A stretch of DNA of 64,000 nucleotides from CAVTWJ01 sp963849485 (GCA_963849485.1 CAWKIF010000020.1:28437-92436), one strand, 5' to 3'. Shown: positions 24,032 to 33,436, counted from the first letter of the stretch. Program-made: numbers and translations. The notes: generated by a model from the sequence alone, not told the origin.

Positions 24032-25753
24032 TCAGCCCGCTCCTGGAGCGGGTTCGGTTTGCAAGAGAAAATCCTTCCCCTTCACCGCTGGGTTCCCGTA
24101 TTCGTGCGGTCCGTTGATCACCACCGGCAGTTCATGGCCAAAATTCGCGTGAGGAGGGGGAGACGGTACCGTCCATTCCAGGGTGGCGGCCTCCCAAGGG
24201 TTATCTTCCGCTTTTTTACCAAAGAACATGCTGTAAAAGAAATTAAAGATAAAGAACAACTGGGAAACCCCTAAGACCATCACGCCATAAGTGATGATCT
24301 GGTTCAAGGGTTGGAGGGGCTTGAAGACCTCGTAGGCGTAAGGGTCAGCCACCCGACGCATTAAACCGGCCATCCCAACCCGGAACATCACCAAAAACAC
24401 CACGTTGACGGAGACAAAGGTAAGCCAAAAATGAAGCTTTCCGAGGAGTTCGCTCATCTTACGGCCGAACATCTTGGGGAACCAAAAATAAATGGCGGAG
24501 AAAGAACCCAAAAAGACGGACATGGCCATGGTGTAATGAAAATGCGCAACGACGAAGTAAGTGCCATGGAAATAAATATCCATCGTCCGGGAGGCTAGCA
24601 GGATGCCTGTAAGCCCGCCGATCGCGAAGACGAAAATGACCCCGATGGAAAAAAGCATGGGAGTGGTATAGCGGATATTGCCCCGCCACATAGTGGCCAG
24701 CCAATTGAAGAAGAACACGGCGGAAGGGATGGAAATCAGCATGGTGAGCGATTGGAAGGCCTTGCCCATGGCAGGGCTCATTCCCGAGATGAACATGTGA
24801 TGGCCCCAGACTACCGTGCTCAGGCAGGTGATAATGAACATCGATAGGGCTGTCAGCTTATAGCCGAAGGCTGGTTTGCGCGAGAAGACCGCGAGAACGT
24901 CCGACACCACGCCCCAAATAGGAAGGATGAGGATGTACACTTCCGGATGTCCAAAGGCCCAGAAGATATGTTGGTAAAGGAGGGGTTGTCCCGCCTGGGC
25001 GGGGTTGATGGCCACCCCGGTGAAGAAGTGGGTGCCAAAAGTGCGGTCGAATATCAGCATGACGAGCCCCACCGCGATAACGGGCACGAAGGCCAGGTTC
25101 AGAACCGCTGTTAAGAAAAGTCCCCATACAGTCAGAGGCAGTTTCCAAATCGTCATCCCCTTCGCACGCAGATTAATACAGGTGGTGACATAGTTGATCC
25201 CACCCATGATGGAAGAAGTTCCGAGGATGACCACCGCCAGGGCCCAAAGGGTTTCTCCCGCCCCGGGAGTATAAGTCGCGGAACTTAAGGGCGGGTACCC
25301 TGTCCAACCCGCGGAAGCCGTTTGTTCCCCGAAATAGGACATTAGCAACAATGTTCCCGCGATAGGCATGAGCCAGAAGGATAGCATGTTGAGCACTGGA
25401 AAGGCCATGTCCCTCGCCCCGATCTGGAGAGGGATGAGGAAATTGCCCAAGGCCCCTATGGCGATGGGAGTAATGGCGAAAAAGATCATGATGGTTCCGT
25501 GAAGGGTGATTAGGGTCGTGTAAATCTCAGGTGTGGCGGCCCCCCCCGAGTTGGGAAAAAGAAGGGGACCGAAAAGGGGGGCGGGCGTCCAGGGGTTGGC
25601 GACCTGCCAGCGGATCAGGTAGGCCATTATGCCGCCGGTTAATAAGAAGAACAGCCCGTAAAACAAGAACTGTCTCCCAATGACCTTGTGGTCCAGGGAA
25701 AAAACATATTTTGTCCAAAAAGAGGTCGGCTCTGCGTGTTCGTGGTCGCTCAT
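24032..25753 (-). CDS. coxA: Cytochrome c oxidase subunit I (A-type haem-copper oxidase)
   Basis: About 573 residues with twelve or more membrane helices. Haem and copper ligands are visible: TLHGTIMIFF (low-spin haem His), FGHPEVYILILP (CuB His with the cross-linked Tyr), WGHHMFISGM (two CuB His) and HFHYTMAM (haem ligands). The GHPEVY tyrosine marks the A family, which reduces oxygen to water and pumps protons. The start is set at MSDHEHAEP behind a GGAGGAGA ribosome site, one base after the stop of coxB, rather than the longer frame to 25804 that would overlap coxB. Confidence 0.97.
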   Translation of the reverse strand: MSDHEHAEPTSFWTKYVFSLDHKVIGRQFLFYGLFFLLTGGIMAYLIRWQVANPWTPAPLFGPLLFPNSGGAATPEIYTTLITLHGTIMIFFAITPIAIGALGNFLIPLQIGARDMAFPVLNMLSFWLMPIAGTLLLMSYFGEQTASAGWTGYPPLSSATYTPGAGETLWALAVVILGTSSIMGGINYVTTCINLRAKGMTIWKLPLTVWGLFLTAVLNLAFVPVIAVGLVMLIFDRTFGTHFFTGVAINPAQAGQPLLYQHIFWAFGHPEVYILILPIWGVVSDVLAVFSRKPAFGYKLTALSMFIITCLSTVVWGHHMFISGMSPAMGKAFQSLTMLISIPSAVFFFNWLATMWRGNIRYTTPMLFSIGVIFVFAIGGLTGILLASRTMDIYFHGTYFVVAHFHYTMAMSVFLGSFSAIYFWFPKMFGRKMSELLGKLHFWLTFVSVNVVFLVMFRVGMAGLMRRVADPYAYEVFKPLQPLNQIITYGVMVLGVSQLFFIFNFFYSMFFGKKAEDNPWEAATLEWTVPSPPPHANFGHELPVVINGPHEYGNPAVKGKDFLLQTEPAPGAG

Positions 25754-25754
25754 A

Positions 25755-26543
25755 TCATCTCTCCTCCCAAGCCCAACCCCAGTTGTTCGCCGGGTCGGGA
25801 TCACGGTCCTTGGCGGTATCGGCCAGGAACTTCTCGAAATCCGCCTCGTCCTCCACCGTCAAATAGCCCTTCATCCGGTAATGGCCCAAACCGCAAAGCT
25901 CGGAGCAGGCCAAGGTGTATTGGCCCTTTTCTTTGGCCTCAAATGCCACTTGGGTCACCAACCCCGGCATGGCATCCTGCCGGATCCGCAAATTAGGAAG
26001 GTAAAAACTATGGATAACGTCCCCCGAGGTGACCTGCACAAATACCGGACGGTTCACCGGAATATGAAGCTGATTGAGGGAAGTAATATCCATGGGGGAC
26101 CCAAAGGTTTTGTTGTCAGTGGAATAGCGGATTCGCCACTCGAACTGGCGGCCCTGGACCTCAACGCGTAGGCATTGGGTGCGGTCAAATTGCTTACCGT
26201 ATAAAAGATCGTAATCTTCGTTGGAGCGGTGGATGACATTCAGGTCGATCACCCCGAAAACTGTCGCTGCCAAGGCAAAGGTGATGATTCTTTCCCACAG
26301 ACCCGTGCCGTGGGTATAAAAGGCCTGGTGGCCCGGGCGCGACCTGTAATAGAGAGGCAACAAAACCAGGGCTAAAACAACGAGAGCAAAAAAAGTCCCG
26401 GTCACCCAAAATGAAAAAATAACAAGATTATCGATTCGGTCGCCTTCAACCGATATGTTTTTCGGGAACCAGGGGGCTGTGTCGGCAAAAACTCGATTTG
26501 CTTGGTAAATGATGGAAATAAAAAACAATAAAGATAAACGCAT
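25755..26543 (-). CDS. coxB: Cytochrome c oxidase subunit II
   Basis: 262 residues: signal peptide, two membrane helices (VIFSFWVTGTFFALVVLALV and a second near 88-105) and the periplasmic cupredoxin domain with the CuA site (DVIHSF, then CSELCGLGHYRM: two Cys, His, Met and the carbonyl Glu). CuA takes electrons from cytochrome c. There is no fused cytochrome c domain, so an external carrier is needed; the small cytochrome at 22115-22510 is a candidate. First gene of the operon, with a sigma-70-like promoter upstream. Confidence 0.96.
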   Translation of the reverse strand: MRLSLLFFISIIYQANRVFADTAPWFPKNISVEGDRIDNLVIFSFWVTGTFFALVVLALVLLPLYYRSRPGHQAFYTHGTGLWERIITFALAATVFGVIDLNVIHRSNEDYDLLYGKQFDRTQCLRVEVQGRQFEWRIRYSTDNKTFGSPMDITSLNQLHIPVNRPVFVQVTSGDVIHSFYLPNLRIRQDAMPGLVTQVAFEAKEKGQYTLACSELCGLGHYRMKGYLTVEDEADFEKFLADTAKDRDPDPANNWGWAWEER

Positions 26544-26575
26544 TCGAAAAAAGCCTCCCCTGAAGTTGGCGCTAG

Positions 26576-26602
26576 ATTATAGATCAGTTAATTGGAATTC
26601 AA
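26576..26602 (-). promoter_or_regulatory. Sigma-70-like promoter of the cytochrome oxidase operon
   Basis: On the minus strand TTGAAT (26597-26602) and a perfect TATAAT (26576-26581) are separated by 15 bases, 33 bp before the coxB start. The spacing is short, so activity may depend on an activator; none of the ATGAC-type sites is nearby. Confidence 0.5.
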
Positions 26603-26730
26603 TGCTTGTATAATATAATTTCCTAGACAAATAAAGTTTATAAAATCCCCCTCGAATTTCCGTCAAGGCTTAATGGATTTTTTCATCAAAGAATGTAAAA
26701 ATCCGTGACCAAACCCATACGAGGTTACCG

Positions 26731-27777
26731 ATGAAAACTAGCACTTATGAATTCCCTATGGCCGACGCCAAGAGGATCTGCAAAGACCTCTTTGACGCTA
26801 ATCCGGCCGTCTATTGGACCGATTTTCTCCTGAACGATATTGCGGGTTGGACGGCTTTTGTCCTGGCCGTGAGGGAACCTAATTTCTCGGCTCCCCAAAT
26901 CGCGGCTTTCCTGGTTGCGGGATTCACCCTCTATCGAGCCGTCATTTTCGTCCATGAGCTAACCCACTTGAAGAAAGGCACCTTCCGGGCTTTTCATACT
27001 GTTTGGAATCTCTTGTGCGGCTTCCCATTGATGGTCCCTTCTCAACTCTATATGGGCGTACATATTGATCATCATAAGCAGAGCTATTACGGAACCAAAA
27101 ATGACAAGGAATATTTTCCTTTCGCCCGATCAAACCCCTTCCGGATCATTTGGTTCTTATTCACCATGGTCCTGGCCCCGGCGCTCTTTTTGGTGCGTTT
27201 TGCCCTTTTAACACCTCTTTCCTATATCATTCAGCCCCTTCGCAAGCCCCTTTGGGAATTGGCTTCATCGTTAGCGGTGGATCTAGGCTTCAAGCGTCCC
27301 CCTCCCGCGGACCGGGAAAAATATATCTGGTGGGCGCAAGAATTTATGACCTTCGTCTATGCCGCGACCGGTTTGGGCCTGATGGCGGCGGGGATTTGGC
27401 CCTGGAAGGTTTTGTTTCTCTGGTACCTGGTGGCTGTTTTTATTCTCTTCACCAATGGGGTGCGCACCCTGGTCGCTCACTGCTACCGTAATCCCCCGGA
27501 CAAGGAAATGAAATTTTCGGAACAATTCCTTGATTCTGTCAATGTGCCCGGCAACTTTTTCATGACACCCCTTTGGGCGCCGGTGGGCCTGCGTTTCCAT
27601 GCTACCCACCACTTGTTTCCCGGCATGCCCTACCACAACTTGGGCTTAGCCCACCGGAAATTAATGAAGGAACTACCCGAGGGAAATCCCTATCCCTTGG
27701 CGACGCGGAATAGCCTCTTCAGCGCCCTTGCGCAACTTTGGAAGGAATCCAGCCAAAACCAAAATAAAACTGATTAA
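26731..27777 (+). CDS. Membrane fatty acid desaturase
   Basis: 348 residues with hydrophobic segments and the three histidine boxes of di-iron membrane desaturases: HELTH (about residue 73), HIDHH (about 112) and HATHH followed by LFPGMPYHN (about 290). It would introduce double bonds into acyl chains in the inner membrane and uses oxygen, which fits its place beside the oxidase operon, from which it diverges. The substrate and double-bond position cannot be read from sequence. The ATG follows a modest ribosome site (GAGG). Confidence 0.92.
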   Translation: MKTSTYEFPMADAKRICKDLFDANPAVYWTDFLLNDIAGWTAFVLAVREPNFSAPQIAAFLVAGFTLYRAVIFVHELTHLKKGTFRAFHTVWNLLCGFPLMVPSQLYMGVHIDHHKQSYYGTKNDKEYFPFARSNPFRIIWFLFTMVLAPALFLVRFALLTPLSYIIQPLRKPLWELASSLAVDLGFKRPPPADREKYIWWAQEFMTFVYAATGLGLMAAGIWPWKVLFLWYLVAVFILFTNGVRTLVAHCYRNPPDKEMKFSEQFLDSVNVPGNFFMTPLWAPVGLRFHATHHLFPGMPYHNLGLAHRKLMKELPEGNPYPLATRNSLFSALAQLWKESSQNQNKTD

Positions 27778-27842
27778 TTCTTCGAATACATGGAAATCTA
27801 CATTTTTCTAACTTTATAAAACACCTCATCAACAAAATTTAT

Positions 27843-28586
27843 TTATTCCATCAATTTTACGACGAGCATCAGTCCCACGCCTGCAAGAATGGCTACGAAC
27901 TGGATGAGGGCCCTAGCGCTTTTAACATCCCGGTGAAGCTGTGGCACCAGGTCACTTCCCGCGATATAAATAAAACTTCCCGCCGTCAGGGGTAAAAGCA
28001 CTTGAAGGAATCCCGCGATAGATCCTCCCACCCACCAAGCGACCATTCCTCCCAATAGAGCGGTCAAAGCCGTCAGGAAATTCAAGAACAGTGCCCGTTT
28101 TTTTGTGAAGCCAGACTTCACTAGGATCCCAAAGTTACTGAACTCGTGTGGAATCTCGTGCAACAGGACCGCCAGGGTGGAGGCCAACCCCAGCTTCATC
28201 CCCGCCAGGTAGGAGCCCCCGATCAGAAGCCCATCGATGAAATTGTGGGCCATATCCGCCCCCAGGTTCAAATAGCCGTAGGGCTGAATTTCCTCATGCT
28301 CATCCGAGTGCTGGTGCCGCCAATGGAGGAAATTTTCAAGCACGAAAAAAAGAAGGATGCCCCCGATGACCGTGATGGAAGCGGGCAGGGCGCGGGAGGG
28401 GTCCGCCAGGGCCTCAGGGATAAGGTGGATAAAAGCGTCCCCAAAAAGAGCCCCGACCGCCAAGGCCACTAGCACGAACACGAGGGCATGGAAGGTTTTA
28501 TGACTGAGGGCCAGGAGGGAGATGCCGATCAACGACAGAAGGCTCACTAAAGTAACGCTCAACACCATCCAAACAAAGGGTGACAT
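27843..28586 (-). CDS. ZIP-family divalent metal transporter
   Basis: About 247 residues with eight predicted membrane helices. Family signatures: LNLGADMAHNFIDGLLIGG in helix IV and LHEIPHEFSNFGIL in helix V, which hold the paired metal-binding His, Asn, Asp and Glu. A His-rich loop between helices III and IV (WRHQHSDEHEE) is typical. It imports zinc or iron. The start is set at MSPFVWMV behind a GAGG site; the longer frame to 28655 adds an extra hydrophobic stretch without a ribosome site. Last gene of a probable minus-strand operon that starts at 31852. Confidence 0.9.
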   Translation of the reverse strand: MSPFVWMVLSVTLVSLLSLIGISLLALSHKTFHALVFVLVALAVGALFGDAFIHLIPEALADPSRALPASITVIGGILLFFVLENFLHWRHQHSDEHEEIQPYGYLNLGADMAHNFIDGLLIGGSYLAGMKLGLASTLAVLLHEIPHEFSNFGILVKSGFTKKRALFLNFLTALTALLGGMVAWWVGGSIAGFLQVLLPLTAGSFIYIAGSDLVPQLHRDVKSARALIQFVAILAGVGLMLVVKLME

Positions 28587-28676
28587 GGGGCCTCGAAACA
28601 GGGAATAAGGAAAGATTACTGACAGGAAGAAAGAAAATAAAGGGAAATGAGGCACATCGAACAGCTCAAACCCAAA

Positions 28677-29378
28677 TCAGTTGGAAGGTTCGGAATGGAC
28701 CCTTCCCCGGACGGCGTAAAGCTCGGGGTTCAGGGGCTGAAGAAATTGGGCCGCGTCCTCTTCTCCCATATTTAAGTTAACTTCATAAATTTCCGAGGCA
28801 CTCGACCATTGGTCTCCCGTCCAAAGGGCAAGAGCTTCTTCTGTTTCACGGCGCAAAAGTTCGAGGGCAGCCGAGGTGGCTATGGGAACCGCCACCACCA
28901 CTAGCGCTGGATGGCTCCCATCCACCCCTTGATAGGCCGCCCAAAGGCTCAAGCCCGACTTGGAGACATCATCCATCACAATCACCAGACGGTTGACAGG
29001 GGAGAGGGCGGGCCGGTGGGGGGTATAAAGTTTTCGGCGTTCTTGGATCCCGTAAGCGACCCTTCTTTTTTCCTCCTCCAAAAAATGGGGAGGAACCCAC
29101 ATCTGGGATCCGCCCGGTGCGAGGGTGAAAACCCCGTTTTCAGCCAGGGCGCCCAGAGTGAGATTCGGGTTTTCAGGGGAATAGATCTTTTCAACAAAAA
29201 AAACGTCCGCCTCTCCCTTGAGATAACGGGCCAGAAGGCAGGCCATCGGAACCGCTCCAGGAGACAAACCTAATACCAGAGGGTTCAAACCACGAAATTG
29301 GAAGAGTTTTTCGCAAAGGATCCGAGCGGCCTGGTCCCGATCACGAAAAGGAAATTTGGACTTTAGTTTTAATTTCAT
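28677..29378 (-). CDS. Phosphoribosyltransferase-like protein with a degenerate PRPP loop
   Basis: 233 residues. The N-terminal part matches the bacterial PRTase-fold family in which an alpha/beta core (FRDRDQAARILCEKL, PLVLGLSPGAVPMACLLA) is followed by DVFFVEKI. The usual PRPP-binding motif (V-D-D-x-x-x-T-G) reads VIVMDDVSKSGLSLWAAY, with Ser-Gly in place of Thr-Gly and a Lys before it. It may be a hydrolase-like or non-catalytic relative; the substrate is unknown. The start ATG at 29378 has GGAGGA upstream; the frame extends with a TTG at 29405. Confidence 0.75.
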   Translation of the reverse strand: MKLKLKSKFPFRDRDQAARILCEKLFQFRGLNPLVLGLSPGAVPMACLLARYLKGEADVFFVEKIYSPENPNLTLGALAENGVFTLAPGGSQMWVPPHFLEEEKRRVAYGIQERRKLYTPHRPALSPVNRLVIVMDDVSKSGLSLWAAYQGVDGSHPALVVVAVPIATSAALELLRRETEEALALWTGDQWSSASEIYEVNLNMGEEDAAQFLQPLNPELYAVRGRVHSEPSN

Positions 29379-29572
29379 GATTTTTTGGATTCCTCCAGGT
29401 TCCAAGTCCCTCCTACCCGAGTTCCAACTGTGTTACCGCAGGGTAGGGTGACAGGCCAGGTCATTCAATAATTTGCTTAAACTGTGTTTTATTATGAGCC
29501 GGAGTTCAGGCTCCCCCCATGACCCCAATCATAGAAAAACTTATTCCCCAGCCCTGAAAGTAGATTCCCGGC

Positions 29573-31012
29573 TCAAGCCAACACTGGGCCCATTCGAGCG
29601 CCTAGAAGATATTCCACCACTTCCATTGCCGAGTAAAATTCTTTGTCGCCCCTGAGAAATTTCAAAATTTTTCCGATATCATCGCCGGAAGTGACCAGCG
29701 CCTTCTCGACCGTTCCGTCATGACGGACCTGATTCAGCCCGATATTGGCCATCAACCCATTACAAAGGCATTTCCTGCCGTCCATTTCCGATTTCTCGCC
29801 GAGTTTTTGCAAATAAGAGCTTCCCGGTTCACTGGCACATCGCGAGCCTGTCGTTCCATCCTTACGGCGGTAAAGACTCCGAAGGTAGCCCAGGTCGCAA
29901 ATTCGCTTTCTGCCCTGATATTCTTTTTCTTCCGAATAGGTCCCAGGAAGGTTCACGATCTTGAAAGGAAATCCCGTGGGGGAGGCCTTCGGGTCGGTGA
30001 AGACCCGGACCCAGCCCGTCCTCAAGCCTTCGATGACTTTTTTCTTGATCCAATCAGCCATGCCGGACTCTTCGCAATAAGCGAATACGGTCCCCACTTG
30101 CAGGCCAGCCGCACCGGCTTTCAAGGCTTCCTTGAGTTTGACCGGGTCCGCTTGGGATCCCGCCAACCAAAAAGGTAGCCCAATGGCCTTTATTTTTTGG
30201 AGATCCACCTCGTCCTTGACGCCGTAAACAGGCTCCCCCCCCTCGCTTAACTGCAAGGCGCCCCGAGGAGGGGCGTTGTGCCCGCCGGCCGTAGGGCCTT
30301 CGACCACAAAACCATCCACCTTACCGGCGGACTTTTTCGCGAGCGTGAGGGCCAGAACATCCGAGGCCACAATGGCGAGAAAACGGGGCCGGGCTAAAGC
30401 GGGACCGGATTCCGGCAATAGATCTTTGGGCCGGAAAGTGACTTGGCACTCTTCATCCGCACGAGCACCATGGACATAAATCTTCATGGTAGCTTCCTCA
30501 TGCTTTGACAGGGCATCCAGGATCGCGGGGATAGCACGGGGAATTCCCGCTCCCACCAACACGTAATCCGCGCTGGCCAACAAGGCTCCATAGAGGCATG
30601 AAAGAAGGGGTAGGTGTATTTTTTCAAGATAGTTGATCCCCACCTTGCCCGAATGGCCTTCCTTGGCCAAGTACACTTCTGCGAAATTGGCCGCAACATT
30701 CAACTCCAAGAGGTCCATTGTGGTGGTGAGGGTGAATGAGGGAATGGGGCGGAAAGGCTCCGTCGCCTTCTTCCCTCCCGGAACGTAATAACGGTTTAAT
30801 ATCCTTTGGGCTGCTCCCTGGTTAGGAAAAGCTGACAGTGCCCGGCGCATGGCGCCGTCTAAGTCTCCCATTTGAAGTCTCCGGGCCATGATGGCATCCA
30901 ACGCGGTGCCGGAAACTACACCCATCTGGCCGGTTTGGGAAACGGCACGGGCCAAAATCCAATTGGAGACCCCGGCGCCCATTCCTCCCTGAATAATCAA
31001 CGGTTCAGTCAT
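29573..31012 (-). CDS. Nitronate monooxygenase / 2-nitropropane dioxygenase-like flavoprotein
   Basis: 479 residues, a TIM-barrel FMN enzyme family. Signatures: IIQGGMGAGVSNWILARAVS at the N-terminus, VVEGPTAGGHNAPPRGAL (flavin and substrate loop), LPFWLAGSQADPVKLKEAL and GLQVGTVFAYCEESGM. The C-terminal 110 residues carry several cysteines (CDLGYLR, CASEPG, KCLCNGL), more than classic enzymes of the family. It oxidises nitronates, or may act as an enoyl-type reductase as in PfaD-like relatives. It lies in a probable operon with the triple-DUF2249 protein, which suggests work on reactive nitrogen species (inference). Confidence 0.85.
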   Translation of the reverse strand: MTEPLIIQGGMGAGVSNWILARAVSQTGQMGVVSGTALDAIMARRLQMGDLDGAMRRALSAFPNQGAAQRILNRYYVPGGKKATEPFRPIPSFTLTTTMDLLELNVAANFAEVYLAKEGHSGKVGINYLEKIHLPLLSCLYGALLASADYVLVGAGIPRAIPAILDALSKHEEATMKIYVHGARADEECQVTFRPKDLLPESGPALARPRFLAIVASDVLALTLAKKSAGKVDGFVVEGPTAGGHNAPPRGALQLSEGGEPVYGVKDEVDLQKIKAIGLPFWLAGSQADPVKLKEALKAGAAGLQVGTVFAYCEESGMADWIKKKVIEGLRTGWVRVFTDPKASPTGFPFKIVNLPGTYSEEKEYQGRKRICDLGYLRSLYRRKDGTTGSRCASEPGSSYLQKLGEKSEMDGRKCLCNGLMANIGLNQVRHDGTVEKALVTSGDDIGKILKFLRGDKEFYSAMEVVEYLLGARMGPVLA

Positions 31013-31060
31013 CTTAACTCCCCACGAATTGTTATAGGGTGGCTTAGACCGCCGGAAACA

Positions 31061-31852
31061 TTACGCATTGAACTCACCAAGGGCGGCCTCTCTTTTCGCT
31101 TTCCAAACACGGAGGATAAAAGCGCCCCCCTCTTCCCTTTCCCATTCCACCTTAAAACCATGTCCCTGAAGTTTGAGCGAAAGGTTTTCCGGAGAATGGG
31201 GGTAAATCACTTTTAACAACCCACCCTCGGTTAACGACGGGAGAGACTCGAGGACCTTCAACAACGGCAAAGGGGGCACGAGTCCCCGCACATCCAGTTC
31301 CAAAACCAGTGGGGCCAGAGCCGCTTCTTTTCCCTTCCGAAAATAGGAATTCCAACTGCCGTTTCTTATTTCGGTATATCCTTCATATCCTAATCGAACC
31401 AAAGCGGGAACGAAAGACTCGGCTGATTCTTTGTGGACGAGATGCAAGTGCTGTCCCGGCTTCAATTCTTTGGCTGAGCGGATCACCATTTGAAAAGGGT
31501 CCAAACCCTTGCCCATTAAAGGACGAATATCCAAAAAAAGCGCGCAGGCCGGGTTCAGGGATTCCACCCAACCGGGTCTTGGAGCCTGCGATGGCCTCCC
31601 GATATCCGAAGTTTCTCCTAAGCCATGAGCCACGTGTAACAAGCGTACTTTCCATGTCTCCGGGCTTGTTTCCTTACACTCCCAACGGAAGAGTCGGGCC
31701 CTTTCCTTAAGAAAAAGGAAATGGAGCGGGTTAGGATCCCGGTCGAGGACAACTTCCAAGGCCATCCCCTCACCCAGATGATCAAATGCCGATAAGATCT
31801 TGGACTCCCATCCATGAGTCACTCCCCTGAGATCCACTTGGGAAAGGGTCAT
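31061..31852 (-). CDS. Protein with three DUF2249 (TusA-like) domains
   Basis: 263 residues made of three related units of about 80 residues (about 5-80, 95-170, 185-258). The third is clearest: LELDVRGLVPPLPLLKVLES with the D-x-R-G-L/PP-P-L signature; the first reads VDLRGVTHGWESKILSAF and the second LFLDIRPLMGKGLDPFQMV. Each ends with a beta strand pair of the type GHGFKVEWERE. DUF2249 domains are often linked to hemerythrin and nitric-oxide stress genes; their chemistry is not settled. First gene of a minus-strand set (31852 to 27843), with Crp/Fnr-type site e 246 bp upstream. Confidence 0.82.
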   Translation of the reverse strand: MTLSQVDLRGVTHGWESKILSAFDHLGEGMALEVVLDRDPNPLHFLFLKERARLFRWECKETSPETWKVRLLHVAHGLGETSDIGRPSQAPRPGWVESLNPACALFLDIRPLMGKGLDPFQMVIRSAKELKPGQHLHLVHKESAESFVPALVRLGYEGYTEIRNGSWNSYFRKGKEAALAPLVLELDVRGLVPPLPLLKVLESLPSLTEGGLLKVIYPHSPENLSLKLQGHGFKVEWEREEGGAFILRVWKAKREAALGEFNA

Positions 31853-32095
31853 GACTCACTCCCTCCCAAAAATCCACCCTTCCCTTTCAAGGCGCGATGA
31901 AAGGTTTCTTTTTCAAGGAATTCCGTTAGTTCAACAATCCCTTCGCTTGGAAGCGTTAAAAAAAATTGTTTCCCAAATAAAAACAGACATTGGATTTCGT
32001 CGACCACTTCCTTCTCCCTCAAGTTGGCTCAACGAGAGCCATTCTCTGAACCATTCCTTAAAGGAGTTCAGGTTAGGGGTTCTAACCACAAGGCT

Positions 32096-32113
32096 TGATG
32101 ACCTAAGTCATAA
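32096..32113. promoter_or_regulatory. Crp/Fnr-type site e (ATGAC-CTAA-GTCAT) in a 306-bp gap
   Basis: Perfect 5+5 core at 32098-32111. It is the only signal I see in the gap 31853-32158, which lacks a convincing gene on either strand. The hexamer at class-II distance on the minus strand (TAACCT, 32070-32075) is a poor -10, so the site is less certain than the others; if used, the operon at 31852 would have a leader of about 210 bases. Confidence 0.5.
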
Positions 32114-32158
32114 CCAAGTATTTAACAACGGAGCACATTGATTTAGATTTTTGGATTC

Positions 32159-32839
32159 TTATAACCCTTCCGAAATATCTATTTTTCCATCCAGAAGGTC
32201 CTTAAAATCCTGGCCCGGTTCACACATCAGATGGATCTCCCGGTTTTGAAAAGACAAAACAAGCTGACAGGCATGAAGCATGAGCCGGAGGATTCCACCC
32301 ACTGGCCTTTCTTTCCCGTAAAGCGGGTCTCCAATCACGGGGTACCCCATTTGGAAGAGATGTACCCGGATCTGGTGCCTACGGCCCGTCAGGGGTTCCA
32401 CTTCTAAGAGGGTCCAATCTCCAGGCTTTCCGAGGACCCGGAAACGGGTTTGACTGGGCTTTCCCTTTTCACTTACACCCATGCGGCCCGAGCCAAAAGT
32501 CTTGATGGGTAAATCAATCATTCCTTCCGGTTGGGACATCCTTCCCAAAACAGCCGCGCGATAAAATTTTCCGACCTCCTTGTTTTCCCAATGGAGGCAT
32601 AATTCCCGGTGGGCAGGAGCATCTTTAGCGAAGAGGACAATCCCGCTGGTTTCCCGATCCAAACGATGGACCACGTAAGCTTTTTTTCCTATTCGCTTGG
32701 AAACCATTTCCACAAGCGGAGTCGATTTCTCGGGAAGCCGGGCCGGAACCACGGTAAGGCCAGCCGGTTTATCCACAGCGACCAACCGGTCATCCTCATA
32801 AATGATCTTTATGGCTTGGGGCGAAAGAGAAGGATCCAT
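32159..32839 (-). CDS. RluA-family RNA pseudouridine synthase
   Basis: 226 residues covering only the catalytic domain, no S4 domain. Signatures: the opening KIIYEDDRLVAVDKPAGL, the catalytic VHRLDRETSGIVLFAKD with its Asp, and LTGRRHQIRVHLFQMGYPVIGDPLYG. It converts specific uridines in rRNA or tRNA to pseudouridine; the target cannot be assigned. It stands between the hemerythrin gene and the DUF2249 operon on the same strand but shares no obvious regulatory site with them. Confidence 0.93.
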   Translation of the reverse strand: MDPSLSPQAIKIIYEDDRLVAVDKPAGLTVVPARLPEKSTPLVEMVSKRIGKKAYVVHRLDRETSGIVLFAKDAPAHRELCLHWENKEVGKFYRAAVLGRMSQPEGMIDLPIKTFGSGRMGVSEKGKPSQTRFRVLGKPGDWTLLEVEPLTGRRHQIRVHLFQMGYPVIGDPLYGKERPVGGILRLMLHACQLVLSFQNREIHLMCEPGQDFKDLLDGKIDISEGL

Positions 32840-32913
32840 TCCTTCATTAAAAACGAAGGGGAGAGAAGAAAGAAGCTATAAAAAAATCGAGCGAACAATA
32901 CCTCAAAGCGGTC

Positions 32914-33324
32914 TTATTTCACTGACATTTCCCGATAGAAACGGGCGTATTGTTGATCGCTGACGAGGATATGGTTTTTCAACCACGCGCTCAGAAAGCT
33001 GAGGAGTTGAACCGAAATACCGACCTGAACTCCCGATTCAAAACCGGCCTTAAACCGATTGAGGTTGCGGGAGAAGGTTTCATGTTCCAAGCGATGTTTA
33101 TCCGCGCCGGGATATTCCCAACTGACGAAATAATCTTCCTCGGTTTTAAAATGATTCCGGGCGTAATTTTCCAATTCGACAATTATGGGCCCGAGGGATT
33201 CTTTTTCCTTTTCCTCAATTAATGCGTCATAGAGCTGGTTGATCAACTGGAAAAAACCTTGGTGTTGTTCGTCGATTGGTTCAATTTCAACCCTGTAATT
33301 TTCTTTCCAATGGATCAAACTCAT
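32914..33324 (-). CDS. Bacteriohemerythrin
   Basis: 136 residues, a complete single-domain hemerythrin. The di-iron ligands are all visible in order: His in DEQHQGFF, His and Glu in NHFKTEEDYF, two His in HRLEHETF, His and Asp in KNHILVSDQQY. It binds oxygen reversibly, and relatives also bind or detoxify nitric oxide. Cytoplasmic, no signal peptide. Its promoter region has Crp/Fnr-type site f with TAATAT exactly at the class-II -10 position, giving a leader of about 60 bases. Confidence 0.96.
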   Translation of the reverse strand: MSLIHWKENYRVEIEPIDEQHQGFFQLINQLYDALIEEKEKESLGPIIVELENYARNHFKTEEDYFVSWEYPGADKHRLEHETFSRNLNRFKAGFESGVQVGISVQLLSFLSAWLKNHILVSDQQYARFYREMSVK

Positions 33325-33418
33325 GTCATCCCTTTATCTTTTTTGTGATTTTAACAGGTCTTATTGGTTATTCAGCGCTTAGTACAACGCCGATATTAAA
33401 AAAGATGCCTCTCTCTGG

Positions 33419-33436
33419 TTATGAGAGGGGTCATAA
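33419..33436. promoter_or_regulatory. Crp/Fnr-type site f (TTATGAG-AGGG-GTCATAA)
   Basis: One-mismatch 7+7 palindrome in the 360-bp divergent region between the hemerythrin gene and the radical SAM gene. On the minus strand TAATAT (33393-33398) is at exact class-II distance. The other strand has its own copy, site g. Confidence 0.72.

Noticed and set aside
29448..29464. GTGAC...GTCAT pair upstream of the phosphoribosyltransferase-like gene
   Set aside because: Spacer is 7 bases instead of the 4 shared by all seven accepted sites, and one half-site is imperfect.
31851..32141. 96-codon plus-strand frame in the gap before the DUF2249 gene
   Set aside because: No ribosome site, overlaps the start of the real minus-strand gene, composition not coding-like, and it runs over regulatory site e.
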